Part shown: one piece after another, positions 44,680 to 54,944 of the stretch
Numbering within the stretch: the stretch's first letter is position 1
Layout: every line of letters starts with the position of its first letter
Origin: Myotis daubentonii
Lineage: Eukaryota; Chordata; Mammalia; Chiroptera; Vespertilionidae
Assembly (NCBI RefSeq): GCF_963259705.1
Contig: NC_081842.1
Coordinates: 183,710,349 to 183,774,348, forward strand
Direction: 5' to 3'
Length of the DNA: 64,000 nucleotides
Notes under the pieces: model-generated
Told to the model about the DNA's origin: nothing
Seen by the model: only the letters and a program-made list of their open reading frames with translations
Databases searched by the model: none
Position numbers and translations under genes: made by a program

Positions 44680-45463
44680 ATGGAAGAGTCTAAGACCTCT
44701 AAAAATGAAAATCATGAACCAAAGAAGAATGCTTGGGCTCTTTCTGAAGAAAGCAAAACAGTTAAAGTTATAACTAATCAAACTTTGAAAGCCAGAAATG
44801 ATAAATCCATAAAAGAAATTGGGATCAGCTCCCCAAATAGGAATAGTAGTAAAAAAAATAAGCAAAATGATATTTGTATAGAAAAAACAGAAGTTAAATC
44901 ATGTAAAGTAAATGTTGCCAATATTCCAGGCCCCAAAGATTTGGGGTTAGTCCTTCGAGATCAAAGTCATTGCAAAGCCAAAAAGTCACCTAATTCACCT
45001 GTGAGAACTGAAAAGGTACCTGTTTCACAGGCAAAAGTAGAAAAAGCATCCAGTTTACAGGCAAAAACAGAAAAATTGACAAAGTCACCTAATTCACCAG
45101 TGAAAACAGAAAAGGCACCCAGTTCACAGGCAGCAATAGCAGAAAAGGCACTTAGTTCACAGAAGAAAGAAAAAGCACCTAGTTCTCAGATGAAATCAGA
45201 AAAAGTTCCCAGCTCACCAGCAGAAGCAGAGAAGGTGCCCAGCTCACTGTTGAAAGAAAACATAAGGCAGACAGAATTACAGCAAATTGGAAAAAAAAAT
45301 CCAAGCTCTTGTACTTCTCTTGACAAGGTGAATATTGATGTAGAGGGAGAAAAATCTGCTCCAGAAAACTCACCACGATCTCAGAAGCAGCAAACATCTA
45401 CAGATAATACTGGTGATTCTGATGATAGTGCATCAGGAATTGAAGACATATCGGATGATTTGA
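44680..45463 (+). CDS. TUT4: TUT4 coding exon (residues 1-261): start and low-complexity N-terminus
   Basis: Begins MEESKTSKNENHEPKK and includes NSSKKNKQNDICIEKTEVKS and GPKDLGLVLRDQSHCKAKK, which I recognise as the N-terminus of mammalian TUT4 (ZCCHC11). TUT4 is a cytoplasmic terminal uridylyltransferase that adds U to pre-let-7 with LIN28 and to deadenylated mRNA, and it is reported to limit L1 retrotransposition. The ATG has A at -3 and G at +4, a strong initiation context. Residues about 104-190 are a degenerate repeat of the form K(T/S)EK(A/V)PSSQ, probably disordered. An acidic stretch, TGDSDDSASGIED, ends the exon. The donor ga|gtaagt at 45,464 leaves one base of a codon, completed by exon 3. 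The open frame past the donor is intron. Confidence 0.95.
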
Positions 45464-46187
45464 GTAAGTACAAATTAGATTATTCCACAAGTCTTTTTTT
45501 GGGGGGTGGGGGAGGGATTTTCCTATATTAACGTTCTTTAAATTATCCCCATTTTTATTTTAACCACTTTGAAATTCAGAAGAACATTAATAATATGGTC
45601 CTTTAAGCTAAAACAAGAACTTTACATTTATTATAGTAGGTAAAAAGCTTGTGCAAATATACATTTAGTGACTCCTGTAGTCAATATAGTATGTTTCCTC
45701 CCCTCCCCTCCCGTCACCCTTCCTTTCCCTCCTCTCTTTCCCTGTCCCCCCCCCCCCCCCTCTTCTCATACTCTTTTTAGATGATCCTGGTAATATATTG
45801 CTCATTTATTTATCAAACATGTGATGTATTGAGTTTTTATTATGTGACAAGCATGTGTTTACAATGGAAAACCAAAAATACCAACCAAAAAAGAACAATT
45901 CTTCCCCCTGTCACAGCCCCAGATCTCAAGAAAGCTTCTAGTTAGATGGGGGTAATACAGATAAAGTGGTAATTTAGTTGTGTCAAAAACTTGAGTTGAG
46001 AATGCACATGATTTAATAGAGATTTGGACTTTGGGTTAAAAAAATGCATGATATAAATGTGAGATTGCAATGTGACTAGAACAGTGAATTGAGGGGGAAA
46101 GCTTAAAAGTTGCATCTGAAAAGTACACAAGAATTGGAGATAAGGGTCTTTTAGGACATTATAAAGAGTTTGGACTTTATTAATGAA

Positions 46188-46707
46188 CTAGAGGCCTGGT
46201 GCACAAAATCGTGTGCGGGTACAGTTCCTAGGCCTAACCTGCGATCAGGGCCATCTTCCCCAGCTGCCGGCAGCTGGTCTTGCTCCCCGCCGCCATCCAC
46301 CTGGGTTCCTAGTTTGCCACTGGGCGATGGGAGCCTAACGGCCAGTGGGGAGGAACTGAGAGGCCGGCCGTTCCCGCCTGCTCACCAGTCCCACCCCCAC
46401 CGCGGGTCGGCCTCTGTGTGTGGGGCGACCGGTGGGGCGGGGGCCTTGGCCTGGTGCCACCCTGGTTCCCCATTTGCCATCCAGCGATCGGAGCCTGCGT
46501 GCCAAGGGAAGGGACCAAGAGGTTGGCCATTCTGCCCACTCGCCAGTCCTGCCCCCCCACTGCCACCCACCCCGGTTTCCTGTTTGCCATCCGGCGATTG
46601 GAGCCTGCCGGCCATGGGGAGAAACCAAGAGGTGGTCAGTGCATCTCATAGTGACTGGTCGAGCGGTCGTTCTGCCGTTATGGTCGCTGGACTTTTATTA
46701 TATAGGA
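46188..46707 (-). mobile_element. HeliBat-type Helitron with three internal repeats
   Basis: CTAG at 46,188 and the 5' end TCCTATATAATAAAAG on the minus strand, between host A and T. The body repeats a ~100-bp module around 'gatcggagcctgc' and 'ccaagaggttggcc' three times, as in the element at 6,787-7,228. An 181-codon open frame across it is GC-rich Helitron sequence, not a gene. Confidence 0.93.
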
Positions 46708-47189
46708 TGTTTTGAGAAGCCATTGAATAGTTTTAAGAAAGATAGTGCTATGTATATATTTGGCTACAGTACAGCAAATTCTTTGACAGGAACAGGGCTG
46801 GAAGCAGAGATTGATTAGAACACTATTGCAATTTACTTGAGAATTATCATTGTAAAATTCATTTTCTTCTGGGATTTTAATCTGAGTTTTAATTAATTGT
46901 AAACATTATCCTTGTCTTTTGAGTGCTTTAATTCTGATTTTGTCTAATGATTTTTCTTTGGCAGTCTTTTGTAATACTTCTGTGGCTAAAAGAATAAAGC
47001 CTTTTCTTGATGTATAGACAAAAAAGAAAAAGCTACTTCTAAATCATTATTTGCCACACTTTATGAAAGACTGGTAAAGAGTTCAGAAAGAGCTTCTTTT
47101 TATTTATGGTAGTATACACATAATGTTATATTGATAGACCATTTAGAAAAACTTATTAGTATCTTTAGGTGTATAAGAAAAAATAAGAG

Positions 47190-47792
47190 AGAACCAAGAT
47201 GGCAGCATAGTTAAATGCCAGTACGCGCCGCCTCCCACAACCACATCAGAATTACAACTAAAATACAGAACAACCATCATTCAGCACTGCCTGAAGCTGG
47301 AGAAGTAAAGAAGAAAGCACATTGAGACTGGAGGCTGGGCGGAGGTGCGGAATGGGCTGGTCTGACATTCGCGTGTGCCGTTTTTTAATCGGGAGGGAGA
47401 TAGTCTCTGTGGAGGCTGCCTGTGAGAAGCAGGTGATCCCAGCTGCACGCCAGACCCCCAGGCTAGGGTTTCAGAGCTGGGAAGAGAAGAGTCCATAATT
47501 TCGGGCTGTAAAAACCAGCGGGGATTGTGGCTGAGTGACATGGAGGCTGCTGGAGACCCAGGTGTTCCTGTTAAAGGGCCAGCACATGAACTTACTCGGA
47601 CTTGATCTCTCTGAGCCAAAGCGCCAGGCTGCTTTTGGGGGCCCAGACACATATGGGGAGGAATTAGACTGGCATCGGGGCAGGAACTCGGGTGGCTTTT
47701 TCCCAATGGAGATGCTCATAGGGGTCATTGTTCCTGTGCTAGGACATCCCCCATCACAGAGCTGGCTGGCAGCCATATCTGAGTTCAGTCAG
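47190..47792 (+). repeat. Bat L1 5' UTR fragment
   Basis: Starts 'gagaaccaagatggcagcat', the YY1-type L1 5' end, then 'ctcccacaaccacatcagaa', and runs ~600 bases of GC-rich 5' UTR without reaching ORF1. It stops abruptly at Helitron sequence. The same start occurs at 62,328. Confidence 0.85.
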
Positions 47793-48093
47793 CATGGTGG
47801 TCAGTGCGCTCCCACAGGGAGAGTGCTGCTCAGCCAGAAGCCCTGAGCTGGGTTCACGGCTGGCAAGTGCAGTGGGGGTGGCGGGAGCCTCTCCTGCCTC
47901 CACAGCAGTGCTAAGGATGTCCGACTGACAGCATAGGCCTGCTCATCGCGTTGGTTCACCGCGGGCCTATGCCATCAGTCAGATATCCCCCAAGGGCTCC
48001 CGGACTGTGAGAGGGTGGCCAGGCCAGGCTGAGGGATTCCCGCGCGCCACCCCCCCCCCCCCAGTGCACAAATTTCATGCACTGGGCCTCTAG
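47793..48093 (+). mobile_element. 5'-truncated HeliBat fused to L1 5' UTR
   Basis: Begins inside the element at 'tggtggtcagtgcgctccca' and runs to the hairpin 'tgcacaaatttcatgca' and CTAG. The first ~110 bases of a normal HeliBat are missing, and the break falls in the palindromic CTCF-like region. It contains a poly-C run. Confidence 0.88.
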
Positions 48094-48554
48094 TTTTATA
48101 TCAATGGAATCATACAACATGTGGCCTTTTGTGTCTGTTTTTTTTTATTTAGCACAATGTTTTCAAGATTCATCCATGTTGTAGCATGTATTAATACATC
48201 ATTACTTTTTATTGTGGCCCGGTGTATAGATTCATGCACATTGAAAGGAAATTAATTAGAAGAAATATTTTAATATCGCTATTTGCCCTTTCTCTATAAT
48301 AGAAGTTTCAGAGATGAAAGAAAATTAGTAAAATGTATATGAAAATAATATATAAGTTGATTAATAAGCAATAACAACATGATATAACAACAAAGACATC
48401 ATATAAAAACATTGAGAAAAGCAATGACTGTTAAATTGATTAAATTTATTCTAATATCTTCCTGTATACCACATTAAGAGTAAAAACACTTTCAGAGTGC
48501 TTGACTAAAATTTCCCTTTTGTTGAAGTATTTACAACTTTAATGTCAAACGCTC

Positions 48555-49110
48555 TTTGAAATTAAGAGAAAGCAACATATAACTGACCATGTCTGAAAAT
48601 GGGTTCAAGTAGGAATATTCCTACTCTGTTTATAGTTTGTCCTGGTGATTTATTAATAGTCATTTATTAATGAAAAAGTTCTGCAATTAGATGCTGGCAT
48701 CACGGGAAACTGTCTTCGAATTAATTTAAATGGGAGGCCAGTGTCATATGGGGACAAATCAATCCTTGGAATCAGAACAACCCCTCCTTCCACAGATCTC
48801 GTTAATACTTCAGCTTTGATTATCTTAGGTTGAAATCTTTTGATAATAAATCTAGCACCATTACAAAGACCCCATTTATTATTAAGATTTCTCAGCATGA
48901 TGATTGCATCTACTTACAGTTTTAATTTATGGCACAGCATTCCTGAAGGAATAATACTATTAAGAAATTCCATGGGAAAATTTCCCTTTCCGGCATCATC
49001 CATTGAATCGCTGAAATCATCACTCACATAGGTGTGAAAATCTCCATTGAGTATATCCAAAATTTCTTCATTTAATTTATGAATGTGTTCATTTTTTGGA
49101 CAAAGAATCG
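48555..49110 (-). pseudogene. Helitron Pif1-like helicase, C-terminal remnant
   Basis: Readable on the minus strand: FPMEFLNSIIPSG, a stop, MLRNLNNKWGLCNGARFII, IPRIDLSPYDTGLPFKLIRR, a frame change, then TINKSPGQT and HGQLYVAFS. These match in order the last conserved helicase motifs of animal Helitron Rep/helicase proteins (the usual LRNLN..GLCNGTR and NKSQGQT..GQLYVALSR). Stops show it is dead. Confidence 0.88.
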
Positions 49111-49113
49111 CTC

Positions 49114-49116
<3 letters not shown>

Positions 49117-49169
<53 letters not shown>
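49117..49169 (+). repeat. (TA)n microsatellite
   Basis: About 26 TA units inside the Helitron remnant, next to a T run and the SINE tail. Confidence 0.97.
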
Positions 49170-49176
<7 letters not shown>

Positions 49177-49199
49177 CTTTTTTTTTTTTTATATGTATG

Positions 49200-49418
49200 T
49201 ACTTTTAATATATTTTATTGATTTTTTTACAGAGAGGAAGGGAGAGAGATAGAGAGTTAGAAACATCGATGAGAGAGAAACATCGATCAGCCGCCTCCTG
49301 CACATCTCCTACTGGGGATGTGCCCACAACCTAGGTACATGCCCTTGACCGCAATCGAACCTGGGACCCTTCAGTCCGCAGGCCGACGCTCTATCCACTG
49401 AGCCAAACCGGTTTCGGC
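49200..49418 (-). repeat. Ves SINE in HeliBat1
   Basis: Reversed Ves ('tatccactgagccaaaccgg') within the Helitron remnant. A clean target duplication is hard to see because of the TA-rich target. Confidence 0.92.
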
Positions 49419-49646
49419 TAGATATATTTTTAATATTATCTATAGATACACTACTTCCAAAGGTAGCTTCAACAATAGATCCGTTACAAATCATTTCAAT
49501 AATATCCATTCCGAGAGCTTTATACGTATTGCACATGCGTGAGTCAGCATTTATTTTTAAATTGCCAGTGTGCATCATATGTACTGGCTGGTCAGTCGAA
49601 CGGTCGGACAGACATACGGTTTGTCACTTAGCCTTTTATATATAGA

Positions 49647-50324
49647 GATAATATTCCATTGTATGGCTATATCACATTTTGTTTATCCTTGAATTGATTC
49701 CATCTTTTGGCTGTTATGAATAATGCTGCTATGAACATTTGTTTAATCGTTTTTATGTGGATCTATGTTTTCATTTCTCCTTGATATATAGGTTGGAGTC
49801 GAATTACTGAGTCAGTGTTAACTCTCTGTTTAACTTTTTTGTGTATGGTATAATATGTAAGATTTACCATTTTAATTATTTTATTTTTTAATATATTCTT
49901 ATTGATTTTAGAGAGGAAAGGAGAGGGAGAGAGATAAAAACATCAATGATAAGAGAGAATCATTGATTGGCTGCCTCCTGCACGCCCCCTACTGGGGATT
50001 GAGCCTGCAACCTGGGCATGTGCCCTTGACCGAAATTGAAGCCGAGACCCTGAGCCAAACCAGTGAGGGACCATTTTAACTATTTTAAAGGTACAGTTTA
50101 GTGTAATTAAGTACATTTACAGTGTTATACAACCATCACCACTACCTAATTGCAGAAATTTTTCATCACCCCGAAAGGAAATCCATTTCCCCCTTGCTGC
50201 AGCCTTAGACAACCAATAATTGGCTTTTTGTTTCTGTGTATTTTCCTATTCTAAATATTTCATAGAAATGGAATCCTACAATATGTGTTGTTTGTCTGGC
50301 TTCCTTCATTAAACATCACGTTTT
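49647..50324 (-). repeat. L1M fragment, reversed, with Ves inside
   Basis: 'ttccattgtatggctatatc', 'gttatgaataatgctgctat', 'tacagtgttatacaaccatc' and 'ttctaaatatttcatagaaa' are reversed L1M. The L1 resumes at 50,567-50,640, 51,000-51,065 and 51,466-51,540, so the later elements sit inside it. Confidence 0.75.
49881..50068 (-). repeat. Ves SINE with target-site duplication
   Basis: Reversed Ves. The repeats accattttaattatttt (49,864-49,880) and accattttaactatttt (50,069-50,085) differ at one base. It contains cgccccctactgg (49,983-49,995), which on the minus strand resembles the CTCF core. Confidence 0.95.
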
Positions 50325-50566
50325 TGGGTGTTTGTTTTGTTTTGTTTTTTTAAATATATTTTTACTGGTTTTTTACAGAGAGGAAGGGGGAGGGATAGAG
50401 AGCTAGAAACATCGATGAGAGAGAAACATCGACCAGCTGCCTCCTGCACACCTCCTACTCGGGATGTACCTGCAACCAAGGTACATGCCCTCGTCTGGAA
50501 TCGAACCTGGGACCCTTCAGTCTGCAGGCCGATGCTCTATCCACTGAGCCAAACCGGTTTTGGCAA
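50325..50566 (-). repeat. Ves SINE with target-site duplication
   Basis: Reversed Ves. The repeat aaacatcacgtttt is perfect at 50,311-50,324 and 50,567-50,580. Confidence 0.95.
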
Positions 50567-50643
50567 AAACATCACGTTTTAAAAATTCATTCATGTAGTT
50601 ATAGCAGTACTTCTTTCCTTTTAATGCTGATACTATAAACTGC

Positions 50644-50998
50644 ATTGGTTCCTCTCAAAATTCCCATGTTGAGGACCTAATTCCCAATGTGATTGTATTT
50701 GGAGATAAGAGCTTTTATGAGGTAGTTAAGATTAAATGAGGTCATAAAGGTGGGGTCCTAAGCCGATAAATCATGAGGCCTTATAAGAAGAGGAAGAGGA
50801 AGATCTTTCTCAGTGTATGCACCAAAGAAAGGCCATGTGAGGTGACTGTCTACAGTTCAAGGAGGGAGTTTTCATCAAACACCAATCCTGTTGGCACCTT
50901 GATCTTGACCTTCCTGCCTCCAGAACTGTGAGAACACAAATTCCTGTTGTTTAATTCCATCAGTTTGTGGAATTTTGTTTTGGCAGCCTAAACTATGA
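50644..50998 (+). repeat. MaLR LTR (MLT1-like)
   Basis: Sense LTR text in the family's usual order: 'cccatgttgaggacctaatt', 'gtgattgtatttggagataa', 'ccttataagaagaggaagag', 'ttcctgcctccagaactgtg', 'cctgttgtttaattccatca'. An ancient non-autonomous ERV-L-type LTR without an internal region. Confidence 0.88.
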
Positions 50999-51065
50999 CG
51001 AAGATAGCTGAATAATATTCCATCGTGTAGATATGTCACATTTTATTTCTTCATTTATTTAGTGA

Positions 51066-51465
51066 CTAGAGGCCCAGTGCACGAAATTCATGCACTCAGG
51101 TGAGCACTGGCCTGTGCTCTCTCTCAGTGCGGGAGCCCATGATCGATTGCCCCAAAGAGGTAGGCCCTGCCCACCCATCCGGGGCTCCTCGATGGATTGC
51201 CCCAAAGAGGTAGGCTGGAGTCAGGGTCCTGCCTTTGCGCCGCACAGAGCCGCGGGACCTCCAGCCTCACCACGCAGAGCTGCGGGACCCCCAGGCCTCG
51301 CCGCACGGAGCCGCAGGCTCTGCCTCCACACCACGTATGCAGCGTCAAGCCCCCGCTCACCCGTGCACGCCCGCTGCGCACGCAGCCTTCTGGTAATTTC
51401 TCGTTGTGGCGTGAGGGCGTCATGGCATGAGGGCATGACGACCACATAGGCTTTTATTAATAGGA
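51066..51465 (-). mobile_element. HeliBat-type Helitron (400 bp)
   Basis: CTAG and hairpin 'tgcacgaaattcatgca' on the left; TCCTATTAATAAAAGCC on the minus strand at the right. Host A and T flank it. A short direct repeat, 'gattgccccaaagaggtagg', occurs twice (about 51,145 and 51,194). The open frames are GC-rich filler. Confidence 0.92.
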
Positions 51466-52102
51466 TGGACATTGGGTTGTTTCTACCTTTGACTGTTGTA
51501 AATAGTGTTACTATGAACATTCATGTGCAGGTTTTAGTTTGAATACCTGTTTTCAACTCTTCTTTTGTAAGAGTGTTAATACCTTAAAAAACTAGTGTTC
51601 TGTGAAACACAGTTTGGGAAATTATGCCTGATGTTATTTAATTTTGATGTTGATTTCAGGAAATTAATTAATTTGATTTATTTTTGACTTTTAAAGAAAG
51701 ATAGCTTTCTCTAATGCTTCATATTGGTAAAAGTGATAATTATGCAGGATTTGCTGGTGTGACTTTGGAGATGATGTGTCTCCTACCACAAAAGCAGAGA
51801 ATAGGAAGGCAAACTCTTTCATAAAGATGTTACAAAAAGTGATTCAAACATTAGAAGTGTCACTAGGTTAAACTAAGTGTTTCTTAAATTATTGTCATAC
51901 AGGGCAAGTTGTACATATAGAGAAGAAGGTTAGAATATTATATTCCTTGCTGTTATCCTTTTTCATGAAATCTTGAAATAAGACTAGGATTTTACCTTTT
52001 CTTTTACATTTCCATCATAACATAATTACTAAAAGACTAAATTATTTTTCCAAATATTAGGTCACAGTTGCAAATTGCATCATTGTTCACCTGACAATAA
52101 TT

Positions 52103-52280
52103 TGTTTTTATTGATTGAATCTTTTCAAAAGATAGAAAAAGAGAGAAACATTGATTTGTTGTCCTACTTATTTATGCATTCATTGGTTGATTCTTGTATG
52201 TGTCCTAATAAGGGATTGAACCCGCAACCTTGATGTATTGGAACTACACCGTAACCAGTTCAGCTTCCTGGACAGTAATA
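52103..52280 (-). repeat. Ves-related SINE, second subfamily
   Basis: Reversed: 'tttttattgattgaatcttt', 'cctacttatttatgcattca', 'aactacaccgtaaccagttc'. Flanked by 'acaataattt' / 'gtaataattt'. Confidence 0.8.
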
Positions 52281-52624
52281 ATTTAAAAAACAATAATTTA
52301 AAAAACACTTAGCTAACCTAGTGAGACTTGTAGTGTTTGAAGCTAGAATTTGCCTTCCTGTTCTCTGCTCTTATGGTAGGAGATATAGCACCTCCAGAGG
52401 CATACTATTTCTTCTTTGTCCAGAAAATCAGTGCTGTCAGAAGGTAAAATTGACCACCAGAGTTCTTGTATCTGGCATGTAGTTGGCATTTGAGAGCAGA
52501 ATGGAGAGATTTGTTGATTATCTATAATCATTTACTTTTAGGAGTGCTTTTAGTACATCCAAATTAGTTTATTTAGCACACTTTAATTAAGTGTCATCTC
52601 TGGTGTAGGCATTGTATTAAAATA

Positions 52625-52943
52625 CTAGAGGCCTGGTGCACAACATTTGTGCACTGGGGGAGTGGGGGGTCCTGGGCCTGGCCTGCGTCCTCTTGCAGCC
52701 TGGGACCCCTCACTCCTTACCGCCCGTCTGCAGTGGAGGCGAGAGAGGCTCCCGCCACCGCCACTGCGCTCGCCTGCTGTGAGCCTGGCTTCTGGCTGAG
52801 CAGCACTCCCCCTGTGGGAACGTACTGACCACCAGGGGGCAGCTCCTGCGTTGAGCATCTGCCCCCTGATGGTCAGTGAGCATCATAGCGACTGGTCGTT
52901 CCGCCCTTTGTTGATTTGCATATTAGCCTTTTATTATATAGGA
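52625..52943 (-). mobile_element. HeliBat-type Helitron (319 bp)
   Basis: CTAG and hairpin 'gtgcacaacatttgtgcac'; TCCTATATAATAAAAGGC at the minus-strand start; A/T flanks. CTCF-like facing motifs ccaccagggggcag (52,829-52,842) and ctgccccctgatgg (52,859-52,872). Confidence 0.95.
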
Positions 52944-53179
52944 TAAAGAATATCAACTGTTTTCTGAAACAGGTGACAAGCTGAATTTTTCAGGACAGGT
53001 AAACATTACTAGTTGAAGTGGAGAGGGCCTTGATGGTGGAGTGAAAAGCGTATGTAAAGATATTGAGACTTGAAGTAGCAGTGATCCATTCTAGCATACG
53101 TGGTATGAATGAAGTAAAAAATGTTAGGGTAGGATATAAGGTTAGAGATAGAGATAGCAGCACTCTCTTTCTTGAGGTC

Positions 53180-53330
53180 TTAGCTTAACATTTCAAAGAC
53201 ACTTTCCCTGACTCTCATATTTAAAGTTGGTCTCCCTTTCAATTACATGCTTTTTTCCTTTATAGCACTTACTACAGCTTGGAATTACTGTATACTGTTT
53301 ACTGCTTTCATGAGTGTAAGGACTGTGTAT
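53180..53330 (+). repeat. L2 3' end
   Basis: 'cactttccctgactctcata', 'tatagcacttactacagctt' and 'catgagtgtaaggactgtgt' are common LINE2 3' text. Confidence 0.65.
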
Positions 53331-54001
53331 AATATGCTAAAGAGTTTGTTTATTCTGAATGCTTTGAGAAAGTATTTTAAGCAAGAGAATAACATGACGC
53401 AATTAGTATTTTAAAAAATCAGACTTGTGGTGGAACCTACTGTGTATGTCAGATACATACATATCGCTAGGTGCTGGAAATTCAAAGATAAAATCACATA
53501 ACCTATGCCTTAAAGAGATTACAATCTAGTTAGGAGACTAATAAGAAAAATATATATCAGTGGGTTTAGTGAAAGCAACGAAAGAGGAGCCTGGTGTGGG
53601 GGTGTGGTCTGGAGTATGTATGTTCTTTTAGCTGCTAGTGTATAGTGCTAAAGTTGCTAAGGTGACTTAGTTCAATGACTAAACTTTGGTATTTAAAAGA
53701 GCTTTTTATTATATTAGCCTTAAACACTAAGTCTCAGTCACATTTGTCTCTTTTGATAGGTAGGTTTGAAGAACAAGATAGGATAGGCATTTGACCCATG
53801 AAGTTGATTTTTCTTTGTGAATTTCTATGCCATGTATTACATCTCTTACTTACATTTTACATAGGTATGCCAATTTGTACAACTAAGGAAAGAATATTTT
53901 TTCTGTATGTGTATAAATTGAATGTCTGTTTCGCATTCTTTTTTTTTTTTTTAATTGACCAGTTCTAATGATGACAACTAAGTGATTGCTTCCTTTTCTA
54001 G

Positions 54002-54165
54002 GTAAAATGAAGAATGATGAATCTAATAAAGAAACTTCTTCAGAGATGGACTATTTAGAAAATGCCACTGTTATAGATGAGTCTACATTGACACCTGAGC
54101 AGAGGCTAGGCTTGAAACAAGCAGAAGAACGCTTAGAAAGAGATCACATCTTTCGACTTGAAAAA
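54002..54165 (+). CDS. TUT4: TUT4 coding exon (residues 262-316)
   Basis: 164 bases after 'ccttttctag'; they complete the split serine codon of the previous exon and read KMKNDESNKETSSEMDYLEN, TVIDESTLTPEQRLGLKQAE and ERLERDHIFRLEK. Acidic then helical and charged. The donor aaa|gtatac at 54,166 leaves phase 0. An apparent run-on open frame past 54,165 is intron. Confidence 0.95.
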
Positions 54166-54383
54166 GTATACTATGTTGTTTCAGTTATTTGAAGGAAATG
54201 CATGGTTCATAACTTTTCTTTGCTAAGTATAGCTCTTGTTATTTTTCTTCTATTCCTAAGGCAGAAATAACATTCATCTTTCCGTACTTTTTTCCTTTCT
54301 TCTTATCTCCTCTCTTTTCTCTCTTCCCTCCCTTTGTTTAGCAAATCTTACATCTGTGAGTCTGACTTTATTTATTCATCCCC

Positions 54384-54944
54384 AGAGGTTGATGAACTGT
54401 GGCCTACCCTCTTATTTTTGTTTTGTTTTTTGGTGTGTTTTGTATTTTTAAATTGTGGTAAAATACATTTAGCCCCTTGTTGTTTTATGTGTTTATTTTT
54501 AGGAGGGGAGGGGATGCAATCATGCCCATTTGTTTACCTATTGTCTATGGCTACTTTTGTGCTACCATGGCAGGTTGAGTTGAGAGTTGCTGCAAAGAAT
54601 ATATGCCCTGCAAAGCATAAAATACCTACTTTTTAAAGAAATCATCACCTGAGGATATTTTTTTCATTGCTTTTCAGAGAGAGAGAGATAGTGGGAGGGA
54701 GGGAAGGGAGGAGGGAGGAAGGAGGGGGGAGAGAGAGTGAAAGAAACATCAATGTGAGAGAGACACATTGATTGGTTGCTTTAAGGCAAGGACCAGGTAT
54801 GGGCCCTTGACGGGAAATCGAACCTGAGACCCTGAGCAACACTGGCCAGGGCAAAATATCTCCTTTTTACTAAAGCATAAAATTTACCATAATATTACTT
54901 TGTCTCTTTCTGAAAGAAGTTTGCTGACCCTTGATTTATGTACT
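54384..54944. mobile_element. Old hAT-Charlie-type MITE, split by a SINE
   Basis: Starts 'cagaggttgatgaactgtgg', with 'ttgtttacctattgtctatg' and 'gcaaagcataaaatacctac' inside, and ends 'gtttgctgacccttg'. These are landmarks of a common placental hAT-Charlie MITE. The inner L1-like phrase 'gtggtaaaatacatttagcc' may be a further insertion. Confidence 0.7.
54634..54853 (-). repeat. Ves SINE, variant tail
   Basis: Reversed Ves of the 'cctcaggtgag' tail subfamily ('atcacctgaggatatttttt'), with a purine-rich expansion. The similar 14-mers aatacctacttttt and aatatctccttttt flank it. Confidence 0.85.

Larger units (their letters stand above)
48213..49646 (-). mobile_element. HeliBat1 (autonomous-type) Helitron remnant
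   Basis: The 3' end (left) is 'tggcccggtgtatagattca'; the 5' end on the minus strand is TCTATATATAAAAGGCTAAG. Between them lies the end of a Helitron helicase, then non-coding 5' sequence, so most of the Rep/helicase gene is deleted. It is interrupted by a (TA)n tract (49,117-49,169) and a Ves SINE. It sits in an old L1. Confidence 0.9.
45464..54001 (+). other. TUT4: TUT4 intron 2 (8.5 kb)
   Basis: gtaagt donor and 'ttgcttccttttctag' acceptor. It is mostly mobile elements. 45,540-46,187 holds unassigned AT-rich sequence and a C-rich tract with a 15-nt C run near 45,750. 46,708-47,189, 51,540-52,100 and 52,944-53,180 show no recognisable element, apart from an L2-like piece near 53,180-53,330. 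Confidence 0.9.

Noticed and set aside
45464..45531. Extension of the exon 2 open frame past 45,463
   Set aside because: A strong gtaagt donor follows, and the exon 3 junction restores the TUT4 reading (L-S-K-M-K); the extra residues are intron.
46170..46715. 181-codon open frame on the plus strand
   Set aside because: It lies entirely across a HeliBat Helitron with internal repeats; the minus strand has equally long frames. No protein family signature.
47281..47846. Frames of 100-140 codons on both strands
   Set aside because: They fall within L1 5' UTR sequence, which is GC-rich and open by chance.
51090..51520. Open frames of about 100 codons on both strands
   Set aside because: Inside a HeliBat; repetitive and without homology.
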